DNA of 21,795 nucleotides, from NCBI GenBank assembly GCA_032988165.1, contig JANTQF010000480.1, forward strand, positions 1 through 21,795, in the 5' to 3' direction. The notes under the pieces were generated by a model, which was not told where the DNA came from, searched no databases, and was given only the letters and a program-made list of their open reading frames with translations. The DNA is from Emmonsiellopsis sp. PD_33 (lineage: Eukaryota; Ascomycota; Eurotiomycetes; Onygenales; Ajellomycetaceae). Shown here one piece after another: positions 1 to 9,677 of the stretch (position 1 is its first letter; each line of letters begins with the position of its first letter). The translations under genes and the position numbers were made by a program.

Positions 1-189
1 CAGAAAATCTTCCTAGCTCCTTTTTTTTATTTCTTTTTCTCGTTTTTTCTTTTCGTCTTCTTTTTTTCTTTTTCTTTTTTCGTGCCTCCTCTAGTGCAGG
101 TTATTCATAGCCCCAATATCTCTTTACCATAACATACGAAAACGGTCAAGAAAGGGGAAATTGAAAACCATCACTAACAAACATCCCAG
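1..189 (+). other. Probable intron of the TIM8-like gene, T-rich
   Basis: The stretch is dominated by T runs broken by single C's (about 20-84). It ends in a CACTAAC branch-like motif and a CAG acceptor just before the TIM8-like exon. No ATG-led coding exon is visible, so the donor probably lies left of the window. If so, this intron is longer than most in the window. Confidence 0.5.
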
Positions 190-356
190 ACGTCCACCGC
201 CTCGCCGACGTATGCTGGAAGAAATGCGTCCCGGGAAAAGTCTCCTCCGGCGCCCTTGATCGGAGCGAGGAATCGTGCGCCCAGAACTGCGTGGACCGAT
301 GGATGGATGCGAACTTTGCTGTGCTGAAGCATCTGGAGACGCTGAGGGGACAATAG
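190..356 (+). CDS. TIM8: Small TIM chaperone, TIM8-like, last exon only (5' partial)
   Basis: This is the C-terminal 55 residues of a small Tim protein, an intermembrane-space chaperone that escorts hydrophobic precursors to the mitochondrial inner membrane. The exon carries the twin CX3C signature, read as CWKKC and then CAQNC with 16 residues between. It is followed by the helical tail VDRWMDANFAVLKHLETLRGQ and a TAG stop. The W-K-K between the first cysteines and the DRWMDAN tail resemble fungal Tim8 more than Tim9, Tim10 or Tim13. The acceptor is CATCCCAG at 182-189, preceded by a CACTAAC branch site. The first codon is split, with one base in the previous exon. The missing N-terminal 30-40 residues must lie left of position 1, because bases 1-189 show no coding exon and look like a T-rich intron. 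Family assignment is confident; the paralogue is less so. Confidence 0.82.
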
Positions 357-1000
357 GTTCTTTTTTATACACGGGGTTGTTCTGGGGGGTGGGTTAGGGG
401 GGATGTGGTGCGGCTGTTGGCAGGAAGGAAGCGGGAATGCTTTTTTCGAATACATATATCATGCATGTATGTCTGATTTTGATTTGTACGATAGAGAAAT
501 GATGATGGATGGATGGACGGGGATTTAATCGGTGTTTGATGGTGGGGATAGCAAATGTTTCTTGGGGGGGTATATACCATGAATTAGTCGCACTCCTGTG
601 ATGAAGTCTATGCATATATCCATGTCGAGTGCAAGGTTCGATAACGGCTTCTTTATTAGTTCCCAAGACTGTGCTGTGCCATTGGGCCCGGGCACGAATT
701 CTAATCAACCAGCGCAGCCATCCCCTACCAAAGAGCCGATGAAGTGCAAGTTATTTTCATTAGAGCCAAACCATACAAAACTCCGCATGAGATAGTCTTG
801 AAAGAAAAAAGAAAAACGTGGGTTTTCATTCACATCCTCAATGACCGTATCATTTCCTCTTTTTTTAGTTTTTGGGAAACAAAAATATATCTGCTAGTAA
901 TCCCAGAGGTTGATAGCTTAAAAAAACAATAAAGAAGTCACTGAGTTATAAAAAAGGTCCAACCCATAAACACATTTCCCCGTAAACGAAAAAACCCGCT
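357..1000. other. Intergenic region between convergent TIM8-like and RPL25
   Basis: This is 3' flanking sequence for two genes that end towards each other. It contains a GGAT tandem run near 508-522 and A- or T-rich stretches from about 790 to 1000. Short open frames occur in several directions but none carries a recognisable protein. No RNA gene was seen. Confidence 0.6.
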
Positions 1001-1855
1001 TTAAACAATCGCCAATTTTGTCGCCGCAATGTCAAGAGCATCAACGTCCGCAGTTAGTCTGGCGTAGGCCTTCTTCGAGCCATCGGGTCTGTGGTAAGTC
1101 ATCCGTTAGCCATACTGGATTTCACATATGCCAATCTCCCCTCTCCTCCCCGATAGCAGTGTTTCCCAACATACCTGATGAGGGTGTTGATCTTGACAGT
1201 GTCCACATCGTAAAGCTTCTTAAGAGCCTGCTTGATCTGTCTCTTGTTGGCCTTCACGTCGACGATGAAAACCAGGGTGTTGTTCTCCTCAATCTTCTTC
1301 ATGGCGCTCTCGGTGTTGAGGGGGTGGACGATGACTTTGTGGTGGTCGAGGCGGGTTTCATGAGGGATCGACTTGCGGGGGTATTTGGGCGACCGAGAGA
1401 GCTGGAGGGTCTTTGGTCGGTGGAAGGTGGTCGACGTCCGGACCTTGCGGACCTTGTGCGAGTGAACCTGCAAATCGATCGTTCAGCATTTGGGATTTCA
1501 GCCATGGGGGCGTCCGGACTGTTGTAGCGGGAGATATTTTGTGTGTATAAAGGTGGGCATGGAAATAGTAAAATTGCAGGTTCAACGTACACCCTTGAGC
1601 ACCGCCTTCGCAGCGGCACCAGCTTTGGCGCTGGGCTTTCCGGCTATAATTTTTCAAGAGAAACCATCAGCATGTCTCGTTCGAAAAGGGCGCTCCCACA
1701 ATTCCCATATCCGGCTCCCTCCTCGACGTCCACGACGCTATCCACAACTCTCGAAATGGTTGCACGGTGTCGTATCCCAAATTCCCCAGCACCGAGATTC
1801 CAGCAGCAGAGACGGGAGAATAACCCTCACCTTTCTTGGTATCCTTGGGTGCCAT
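1001..1855 (-). CDS. RPL25: 60S ribosomal protein uL23 (L25/L23a)
   Basis: This structural protein of the large subunit sits at the peptide exit tunnel, where SRP and nascent-chain factors dock. Four minus-strand exons fit exactly: 1831-1855, 1591-1643, 1175-1467 and 1001-1088. The introns are 187, 123 and 86 bp. They give 152 residues, running from MAPKDTKKAGKPSAK through GVHSHKVRKVRTSTTFHRPKTL to RPDGSKKAYARL and ending LAIV. The basic N-terminal extension is the eukaryotic part. The segment HHKVIVHPLNTESAMKKIEENNTLVFIVD opens the conserved uL23 fold, and VDTVKINTLIRPDG is the usual C-terminal signature. The start is the ATG whose first exon is only 25 nt, typical of fungal ribosomal protein genes. 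Length matches the family. It shares its promoter with BMT2. Confidence 0.96.
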
Positions 1856-2252
1856 GGCTGTCGATTGGCGGCGTTGATGGTGGGTTGTCGTCGTCGTCGT
1901 CGCGCTGTCAGTCGTCAAGTATTCTCGTTTGAGTGTCTCTCGCTCTCGCTTAGTTTGAAAACCCTAGAATTGTGGGTCACGTGCCGCTCTGAAATTCGAG
2001 AAACGGAAAGTTGGAAAAAAACCGCGCTTTTCCTAAACGGGTCGGGCATATCAGATCGCCAACTTCGCGCCAAAGTCGACCACCTTGAAATCTATTCTCG
2101 CAGTCGATCATACAAAAACAATGCTCGCATACTCCAACACGAGAACCGATATCTCTCACTGAGATATTGGTCAGGAGATGCGCTGCAGTTACATCATGCC
2201 GAACCCATAACATATACAATCACCAACTACCTCACCTACAAACGCCCCTACT
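1856..2252. promoter_or_regulatory. Divergent promoter region of RPL25 and BMT2
   Basis: These 397 bp separate the two start codons. Two motifs stand out about 100-130 bp upstream of RPL25. AAACCCTAG at 1958-1966 is a TTAGGG-type (Tbf1-like) site. CACGTG at 1978-1983 is an E-box of the Cbf1 type. Both factor types are established regulators of ribosomal protein genes in some ascomycetes, such as Candida. Their use here is inferred. A GTC/GTCGTC run at about 1887-1903 lies in the likely RPL25 leader. Confidence 0.45.
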
Positions 2253-3203
2253 ATGACAGCTTCCAAACCCCGCGCAAAATCCAAATCCAAATCCAAATCC
2301 AAACCCAAACCCGGCCTGCTCTCCCACGGCCGCCCACCAACCAGCAAACCCGCCGCCTCCCTCTCCGCAAAGGCAACCAGAACCCTCATCCGCTCGCACC
2401 ATCAGCTGCACAAAGCGCGCGCACGAGCCGTCGCAGATGGAGACGAAGCTCTCGTAGCGCAACTCGATGCGCAAATAGCTGCCCGCGGCGGGCTGGAAAG
2501 TTACCAGCTTGCCAGCAAGAAGGGCCAGTCGAAGGAGCGCGGGGGGGACTCGAGCAAGGTGCTTGTTGAGTGGTTGGGTGATGCATTGCGGGTTGTTAAG
2601 GGGGGATTGGATGGGAACAATGGGCCCAGAGGCAGACTGCGTTTGCTCGAAGTTGGGGCGCTGAGTACGAAGAATGCGTGTTCGACTATTGGCGCTCTAG
2701 ACGTGACGCGTATTGACTTGCATTCTCAGGAGAAAGGGATTCTGCAGCAGGATTTCATGGAGAGGCCGTTGCCGAGCGCGGAGGCGGAGAGGTTCCATGT
2801 CATTAGCCTGTCGCTGGTGTTGAACTATGTCTCTGATCCGGCGGGGAGGGGGGAGATGTTGAGGCGTACGACGGAGTTTTTCACTTCCGAACTACCTCCC
2901 GTTCTCTCAGGGACGCAATCGGCAGAGCCTGAGGGCAATGTGTGTTTCACGCCGTGCCTCTTCCTCGTGCTGCCTGCTGCCTGCGTGTTGAATTCACGCT
3001 ACTTCACTGAACAGCGGCTGGATGAAATCATGTCCTACCTGGGATATAAAATGGTACAGAGGAAGGTGACGTCGAAGCTCATATTTTACCTATGGGAATA
3101 TACTCCCGTGCAAGAAGGGAGGGGGAGGAAGGTTGTGTTTAGGAAAGAGGAGCTGAATCCGGGCCGCACGAGGAATAATTTCGCGGTTACGATGGGTTGT
3201 TAG
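2253..3203 (+). CDS. BMT2: 25S rRNA adenine-N1 methyltransferase, BMT2 family
   Basis: This is an intronless 316-residue protein. Bmt2 uses S-adenosylmethionine to methylate N1 of one adenine in 25S rRNA (A2142 in yeast) in the nucleolus. Residues 5-20 are a Lys/Ser-rich repeat encoded by a hexamer microsatellite (AAATCC copies near 2277-2302), probably a nucleolar basic tail. The family region starts near residue 25 (LSHGRPPTSKP). It holds the SAM-binding stretch LRLLEVGALSTKNACS (about 129-144), the acidic IDLHSQ (154-159), QQDFMERPLP (165-174) and SLSLVLNYVSDPAGRG (185-200), which is the characteristic motif of this family. The C-terminus ends RTRNNFAVTMGC, also family-like. It is paired head-to-head with RPL25, which suits shared ribosome-biogenesis control. 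Length is normal. Confidence 0.9.
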   Translation: MTASKPRAKSKSKSKSKPKPGLLSHGRPPTSKPAASLSAKATRTLIRSHHQLHKARARAVADGDEALVAQLDAQIAARGGLESYQLASKKGQSKERGGDSSKVLVEWLGDALRVVKGGLDGNNGPRGRLRLLEVGALSTKNACSTIGALDVTRIDLHSQEKGILQQDFMERPLPSAEAERFHVISLSLVLNYVSDPAGRGEMLRRTTEFFTSELPPVLSGTQSAEPEGNVCFTPCLFLVLPAACVLNSRYFTEQRLDEIMSYLGYKMVQRKVTSKLIFYLWEYTPVQEGRGRKVVFRKEELNPGRTRNNFAVTMGC

Positions 3204-3636
3204 GGATGGGGTTTGATGGTGTATTGACCGATGCTGAGAAGTGCAACTGTTGTTGAAGTGCGAGAGGAGTGGGTAGTAGGCTTATTGGCCCTGCTATTGC
3301 TGCCGCTGCGAGTGTAGAACCCACGAAGAAAGAATTTACGATGATATGTATTATGGCTTTCCATGAAAGTGGGAATGAAACACATGTACTATACAATAAC
3401 TAATCGACATATACCTAACTTTTGTTTTCTATTCCAAAAACGCCAACATCGCTGTGCTGTGTATATCATTATCCGTCAAAAGATTCGTTGCATACATTCA
3501 ATCGTTCATGACCGCCCCCTTTTTTTTTCGAAAACACCAAACCCCCCCCAAAAGAATCATGCATCCAACATAGATCCTTACTAACCACCACTGCCTCCTC
3601 GTCGCCTCCTCACCCACCCCTTCACTTACCCCTTAA
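3204..3636. other. Intergenic region between convergent BMT2 and AVT1-like genes
   Basis: This is 3' flanking sequence for both genes, with T, A and C homopolymers near 3520-3552 and pyrimidine-rich sequence towards 3636. No convincing coding or RNA feature was seen. Confidence 0.6.
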
Positions 3637-5809
3637 TCATCTCAACCCAATCTCCTCCTTAGGAATAAACGCCCACGCCGTCCCCACCACCGCCATCCCG
3701 GAACAAACAGCCAACAACACCCAATCCACCACCCTCTCCCGCAGGGTAATCTGCGTCCCAAAAATCTTCAAATAAAACGCAATCGGCAAGATGATACAAA
3801 TGGTAATACACAAACTGGACCCGATCAGCGCCATGATCCGATCAAAATACGGAAACACAACCGCAATAAACACAATTAGCCCCACGGTCAGTATACGGGT
3901 GGAAAACTGCAGCGTCGTGCGGATGGTTTTGATCATGCGAGTTTGGGAATTGTGGGGTTGGCTGGGGTGGCTAGGGATGGTGATTGCTGCTACGCGGGCG
4001 TCGTCGAGGCCGCAGAGGGACTCAATGGTGCTGACGATGGGGCGGCAGCTGAGGGGGATCTTGGTTAGGGGGATGATGGCGACCAAGGCGACGATGCAGA
4101 CGGAGAGCCAGTTTGGGTAGCCGGATGTGAGGAGGATGTTGGAGGTGATTTCGTCTAGGACGTTGGAGCCGAACATAAGCCAGCCGGCGACGGCCATGGC
4201 GAGGTCGAGGAAGAACTGTGTATGTTTTATTAGTGGGGAGTAGTAATGGGATGGGGGGGAGGGGGACTAACTGTGAATATGTAGGTGACCCAGAGGCTTT
4301 CGCCGTATTTGTGTGGATGCCTCATGTCTCTGTATATATTGGGGAAGACGCTGTGGCCGCCCCAAGGAGCTGATATGGAATATTAGCAATAGTTTTTCGT
4401 TAATTTCGATGGTCGAACATACACATAATCAGACCAAAAGAAAGCGGAACGGCATTCCAATTTTCAGGGAGCAGAAACGTCTGTGCCGGGTCACGAAGCG
4501 ACCCGGGGAAATCAGGCTTGATGATACCATCAACAAAGATGATGAGAACAACTTTTACCTCTCCTGTTAGCCACAATCATTCGTTTTGGCTGCGTCGGGG
4601 ACACACTACTTACTAGAAGTACACGCAAAAATACCCAAAATGCTGGAAACGCTCAAAAACCGCAAAGGAACAAAATTCATCGGGATTAAAATCGCGCCGC
4701 AAATCAGCTTCCATCGGAATACACCTAATCCCGGAACGAGGGCGTCGATGCTATCCGCAAACAAGACGACTAGGGCAACGCAGGCCCCTATCAACTCCAA
4801 GCAGAATAGCAAACTGGTAACGACACGGGCATGGGGTCCGAAGCTAATATACGCCAAGTCTGCGTACGTTACGAGAGTGGAATCCACATCCATACATTTG
4901 GCCAGGATTTTAGCTGTATAGGCAGTGGAGGCGGCGGAGAAGATGAGCAGGGGGATGCCGATAAGCCAACCGGCATATCTGAGCCCTAGGGGTAAACTGA
5001 GTAGGCCTATTCCGATGAGAACGTTGACGGAGTTGAAAATAGTTTGGGGGACGGTCGATTGGCCAACAACGATGGTTTCCTTTGTGCCATCTTCGCGTTG
5101 GATACTGGTGACAACGAGTGGCTCACGCTCATCCTCAGTGGTATCGGCATCGACGAAATGGTGTTCTCTATGCAGCTGAGCAGCATGTAGTCTTGTAGAT
5201 TCACTAACCCTAGAGGGTATCGTGCCTCCGTATGATGTCTCGTGACTTCTCCCGAGTAGTGGAGTGGTGCGGGAGGATGTGTCGAGTCGAAGATCGAGGG
5301 AGGGTTGTCTTTTCAATGCCCCATCCCTGGTTCCATAATCGACCAGGTGATCTCCTTCATCAAAGGGGCTTTCTGGAACATGCTCGCCAGCACCAAGCCG
5401 GGGATGGAGAAGCGGTCTCCTTTCGCCCGTGGGAACACGGCTTATGTCCAAATGACGGCCATTCTCCTCGTCGTCGGTGATGTAGACGACGGAGGACCTA
5501 CGGGGGGCCACCTCGGGGAAATAAGCAGCCCTCTGCCATGAACGGGCAAAGTTGTCAAAACTGTTAGGGGCTTCACTGGCAGATTGTCTCCTCGTTGATA
5601 TTTCAGCCGTCCTATGGAAGATATTAGCAACCGTGGCGAAATGTAATATATCATAAAGGGGAAAGTCACCATCGCCTCCGCAGATCATTATCGTCGTCTC
5701 CATGGTTATGGTTTGCCTGTCCTGGAATATTCCAAGGGGAGGATGTTGACAGGTCATCAGTTTGCCCCTGAGCCCCTCCGTTGCCATTATGGACTCTATG
5801 TGTTGGCAT
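3637..5809 (-). CDS. AVT1: Vacuolar amino-acid transporter, AVT1-like (AAAP family)
   Basis: This is a polytopic transporter of the amino acid/auxin permease family. Avt1-type proteins move neutral amino acids across the vacuolar membrane. Five exons fit in phase: 5670-5809, 4614-5611, 4423-4551, 4272-4369 and 3637-4215. The introns are 58, 62, 53 and 56 bp, giving 647 residues. The first about 230 residues are hydrophilic and probably cytosolic, including SWQRAAYFPEVAPRRSS and acidic stretches. The membrane domain opens at QSTVPQTIFNSVNVLIGIGLLSLPLGLRYAGW and continues through about ten hydrophobic segments. Conserved blocks include SFGLIMSPWGGHSVFPNIYRDMRHPHKYG. The start at 5809 is preferred over the ATG at 5787, because the latter reads through a clear 58-bp intron (GTGACT, GCTAAT, CATAG). 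With that intron removed, the N-terminus is a coherent Asp/Asn/Arg-rich tail. The exact substrate cannot be read from sequence. Confidence 0.9.
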
Positions 5810-6863
5810 GATGGTTGACTGACGTGTTGCTGTTCCTTTCCAGTATGTCTTATCTGTTCAATTCGAGCGCCAACCCTTGACTATAGCTAGCATATGAATC
5901 ATAAAGACCAGGAAAGCGGCAATTGAATCCCGCACGATGGGGTTCGAATGTGATAAAAAATTGTCAGTAAAATCGGAATATGAAATCGCACCACAACCTC
6001 CTACAGAAATGTGAATGTAAGGAGCAAAAAAGAAATATCCCTATGCATGTAGTAGAGATAAATATTGACTCATGAAAACCCGCTGGAGCGAGGTGGGTAT
6101 ATAACCCCAGTCCCACCGAAAAAACTCTTCTGGAGCTCCAGATAGCTAGTGGCGACAAAGACCAAAAATTCACCGGGGAGGGCTGGCAGCCGCGGCTAGA
6201 AGTGGGAAAAGTAGGTCTTGGAGGGGATATCTGACCCGCTCAGTCTTGTCCATCAACATGAGGCGTGTATAGAAGGATTCACGTCCTGATATATGGCTCG
6301 AGTGTGGTCCATGATGCATTGTCCTGTTTTTCAGCCAGCGATGGCGCTGTTGTACGGGCTGGTCCAAGCGGCGGCAGACCATGGTTCAAAATGGCTTTGG
6401 GAAGCCCATAGAGTTTCGGAAAGCTCAGGAACATTATCAATGGAATGGGACTAGCCTTGTGTTGAAAAAATATACTCCATTAAACCTCAAGAAAAGGAGA
6501 AAACAAGCCTCCCAGCGACACGGTGAAAAGAAATCAGAGGGTTGTGGTTGTGATGATGAGGCTTGGATGTGTGTGGTGGTGCTGCTTTAAGGGGAAACTA
6601 ACTAAATAACAAATAAATAGCCACTCTATCAACTTTCAAGCAACGAAACAACCACCACGGACGAACACGGGCCCCGCTAAATAATAATTCTCGGTATTCC
6701 CATGCTCATTGCCGCTCCCTTTATCACTATCCAAGCAGCTTATTTTCCATAGTCCAGACCGAAACCCCTGACAGCCCCTATTCAAATTTGCCTTCACGGC
6801 TAATAGTTCCCTACGGAGTAGAGTCCACCGCATCTAGCCGCCTGTTGACGTCTGTGGCATCCC
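5810..6863. other. Gene-poor stretch between AVT1-like and UPF0145 genes
   Basis: About 1 kb with only short open frames (under 75 codons) and no recognised domain. It should contain the AVT1-like promoter next to 5809 and the 3' flank of the UPF0145 gene. A GGTTCGAA motif at 5941-5948 recalls a tRNA B-box but lacks a matching T-stem, so no tRNA is called. Confidence 0.5.
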
Positions 6864-7259
6864 CTACTCGACCCTCTCGACAACACAAGCAGTGCCATAT
6901 GCACAGACCTGCGCAAACCCGCCTAGCTCGCTCGTATCAAACCGCAGCGCAATAATCGCATTGCCTCCCTTCTGGATACACTCGCCAACCATGCGGCTCA
7001 CAGCGTCGTTTCTTGCCCGGTAGAGCATGGTGGTGAACATGCGCAGTTCGCCGCCGCCGATGGATTTCAAAACCATCCCCAGGCTAGCGCCCCAATTGCG
7101 GGACTGCACCGTGAGGCCGTAGACGGCACCGAGAACACGGGTGACCCGGTAGCCGGGGAGATCATTCATGGTGGTAGTGATGATGCCGTCGGTGTCGGTG
7201 AAGGCGCGGACATCGAGGTCCCTGAGGGAGTTTTGAGGGGGGATGGCTGAGGAATCCAT
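6864..7259 (-). CDS. UPF0145 / YbjQ-like domain protein, function unknown
   Basis: A 131-residue single-exon protein. It matches the YbjQ/UPF0145 (DUF74) family, small proteins best known from bacteria whose fold is a compact oligomeric barrel. Visible family features are GIITTTMNDLPGYRVTRVLGAVYGLTVQSRNWGASLG, then the region LYRARNDAVSRMVGECIQKGGNAIIALRFDTSE, and the closing VCAYGTACVVERV. The first about 17 residues are an unconserved leader. Start codon choice is simple: it is the first in-frame ATG, and the family domain begins shortly after. The biochemical role is not established, and proposed metal binding is not supported by any cysteine or histidine cluster here. It lies alone between two large spacers. 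It has no intron, unlike most neighbours. Confidence 0.85.
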   Translation of the reverse strand: MDSSAIPPQNSLRDLDVRAFTDTDGIITTTMNDLPGYRVTRVLGAVYGLTVQSRNWGASLGMVLKSIGGGELRMFTTMLYRARNDAVSRMVGECIQKGGNAIIALRFDTSELGGFAQVCAYGTACVVERVE

Positions 7260-8142
7260 AATCGTTCAGAGGGAACAAGGCAGATAGAGAGAGGAATTGT
7301 TTTGGATTTTGTTTGAAGGTATGCAGAGACTTTGTTTGAGTCGCGAGGATTACTGTCTATCTTGAGGGCAAAGGCACCGCTGTTTATATATTACAGACCA
7401 AGAGATCGGAGCCGGCAAGAGTTCTCTACAGCTCGTCCAGTGTTTTACCTTTTTGGGGAAAGTTGTCGGATTCTCTTGAGGAAGGCTTGCCATGCCCCTT
7501 CAGCCCCAGGGCGGCTGCCGGTCATGGGACAGAGATCTTCAAGATATTCATTCTATGGAGGCTGGAGGCTACAGGGACCAGTTTTATGGGATATATTTAA
7601 TAAGAAACAGACAAGGCTAAGTTCCGACGCAAAAATAATCCAGAAAGGGGTGGTTGTCATTCGCTGGTTTACTGCTCAGCCTTCTCTCCGCGAGGGATAC
7701 TAGATGTTTGATACTGGGCCGGACACCCGAACAACACGAGTTGAACCTAAACATGGCCAGAGAGCACACGGAATGCCGTGACATAGCAGACCACAGATAT
7801 AGTTACAGTGTTGAAATGACAAAATAAAATATATCAAACTCTGGCTGTTAGTCATCGGCCGAAACGTGACGCGGGCCGCCTGCTTATGTCATCCAGCCGC
7901 GGGCTTTTCTTTCCCCCACAACTGACTGCAGAAATTGTTCTCCTCCCCCTCGACATCTCGACAAGTTGGCCGGCCAAGCGGTGAGTCCCCCGCCCTCATA
8001 TACTTACTTGTATACTTATCCCCCGCCGCTCTTTGCTCTGCGCCGCTCTCCTTCTCGTCCAAAAGTGCTCTGCTCACAAACCCAGTCTGCTGCATAACCC
8101 TATCGCATTTCCCCGGTCGCACATCACCCCCCGTCGCCCACC
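7260..8142. other. Spacer between UPF0145 gene and eRF1
   Basis: This is the presumed promoter space for the leftward UPF0145 gene and the rightward eRF1. The last about 200 bp before 8143 are C/T-rich, as in leaders of highly expressed fungal genes. A GTGAGT donor-like sequence at 7980-7985 could mark a 5'-UTR intron, but no acceptor was assigned. A 123-codon open frame at 7332-7703 resembles no known protein and is not called. Confidence 0.45.
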
Positions 8143-9649
8143 ATGAGCGCGGCTCAGGCGAACGACGCGGAGAAGAATATCGAGATATGGAAGGTGAAGA
8201 AGTTGATCAAACGCCTAGAGGCGGCCCGTGGAAACGGCACATCCATGATTTCGTTGATTATCCGTACGTTGGGAGCCTGACCCCGCTCGACCTAGGTCGT
8301 GGATGAGCCCCCTACTTACTTTCCCTTGCAGCGCCCAAGGATCAGGTCTCACGGGCAGCCAAGATGTTGGCTGAAGAATTTGTACGTTACACCCTGAGTC
8401 CGCCATGTATGGTGGTTGAGAACTGCGAACTAACGCTTTCCCCAGGGAACTGCTTCCAATATCAAATCCCGCGTCAACCGTCTGTCCGTCCTGTCGGCTA
8501 TTACCTCCACCCAGCAGAGACTCAAGCTTTACAACAAGGTCCCTCCAAACGGCCTTGTCGTCTACTGCGGTGAAATTATCACCTCCGAAGGCAAGGAAAG
8601 GAAGATTAACATCGATTTCGAGCCGTTCAAGCCTATCAATACATCACTCTACCTCTGTGACAACAAATTCCACACCGAGGCTTTGAGCGAACTGCTTGAA
8701 TCAGACCAGAAATTCGGCTTCATCATCATGGATGGTAATGGTGCGCTTTTCGGAACCCTGAGCGGTAATACCAGAGATGTAGTGCACAAGTTCTCCGTCG
8801 ATCTACCCAAGAAGCACGGTCGTGGTGGTCAGTCTGCTCTTCGTTTCGCCCGTCTCCGTGAAGAGAAGCGTCACAACTATGTCCGCAAGGTTGCCGAACT
8901 CGCTGTGCAGAACTACATTACCAACGATAAAGTCAATGTTGCCGGTATCATTCTTGCTGGATCCGCCGATTTCAAGAACGACCTCAACCAGTCTGATATG
9001 TTCGACAACCGACTCCAGTCAAAGGTTATCAAGGTTGTCGATGTTTCCTACGGTGGTGAGAACGGTTTCAACCAAGCTATTGAACTCGCGTCCGAAACCC
9101 TTGGCAATGTCAAGTTTATCCAGGAGAAGAAGCTCATCGGCAAATATTTTGAGGAAATCAGCCAGGACAGCGGCCGAGTCTGCTACGGTGTGGAAGATAC
9201 CCTCAAGGCTTTGGAATTAGGTGCCGCAGAAACATTGATTGTTTACGAGAACCTGGACATTACCCGATGGGTTCTCAAGCCAACCTCCGGCTCCGATGTT
9301 ATCCTTCATACCACCAAAGCCCAGGAGGCTAACCGAGAAATGTTTATGGACAAGGAAACCGGACAGGAAATGGAAATTGTTGAGCAATCATCTTTCCTTG
9401 AGTGGCTAGCCGAGAACTACAAGAATTTCGGTGCAACCCTGGAGTTCGTTTCCGACCGATCCAGCGAAGGAAACCAGTTCGTCAAGGGCTTTGGTGGCAT
9501 CGGAGCTATCCTCCGTTACAAGGTCAATTTTGAACAACTTGCCGATTACGATTCCGAGGACGAATTTTACGACGGTATGTTCCCTCATGTTTTTTATACT
9601 TTGTCTCCCATAACCAGACTGATTCTAACTTGCTGTCTGGATAGATTGA
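8143..9649 (+). CDS. SUP45: Eukaryotic peptide chain release factor eRF1
   Basis: This is the class-1 release factor that reads all three stop codons in the ribosomal A site and, with eRF3, triggers peptide release. Exons are 8143-8263, 8332-8381, 8446-9574 and 9645-9649, with introns of 68, 64 and 70 bp, giving 434 residues. Hallmarks are all present: NIKS (62-65) and YxCxxxF (YLCDNKF, 126-132) for stop recognition, and GGQ (184-186) for peptidyl-tRNA hydrolysis. The C-domain ends in the acidic tail YDSEDEFYDD, where eRF3 contacts are expected. The final exon contributes only two bases of the last Asp codon plus the TGA. That stop is followed by CGG and a stem-loop, and the frame remains open for 70 codons beyond it (separate entries). 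Length is normal for the family. Confidence 0.97.
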
Positions 9650-9677
9650 CGGTTTGGCAGCCTCGCAGAGAGCGAGG
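9647..9677 (+). promoter_or_regulatory. Candidate stop-codon readthrough signal of eRF1 (UGA-CGG plus stem-loop)
   Basis: The stop TGA (9647-9649) is followed directly by CGG. UGA-CGG is one of the published type II readthrough contexts, known for example from tobraviruses. Eleven bases after the stop is a perfect 6-bp inverted repeat: CCTCGC at 9661-9666, loop AGAGA, GCGAGG at 9672-9677. A nearby 3' stem-loop is the second typical element of such signals. The sequence facts are direct; activity is inferred. Confidence 0.5.

Noticed and set aside
1644..1830. Intronic snoRNA in RPL25 intron 1 (187 bp, longer than average)
   Set aside because: No correctly placed C and D boxes with a terminal stem and no clear H/ACA arrangement could be identified by eye.
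1490..2569. A 359-codon plus-strand open frame
   Set aside because: It overlaps the 5' exons of RPL25 on the other strand and the start of BMT2 in another frame, has no family resemblance and shows skewed Arg/Pro/Ser composition.
5939..5952. GGTTCGAA motif resembling a tRNA B-box
   Set aside because: The flanking bases do not form a T-stem, and no A-box or acceptor stem was found at the right distance on either strand.
7332..7703. A 123-codon plus-strand frame in the spacer before eRF1
   Set aside because: No known domain, no supporting splice signals and no coding-like codon pattern; probably promoter-region sequence.
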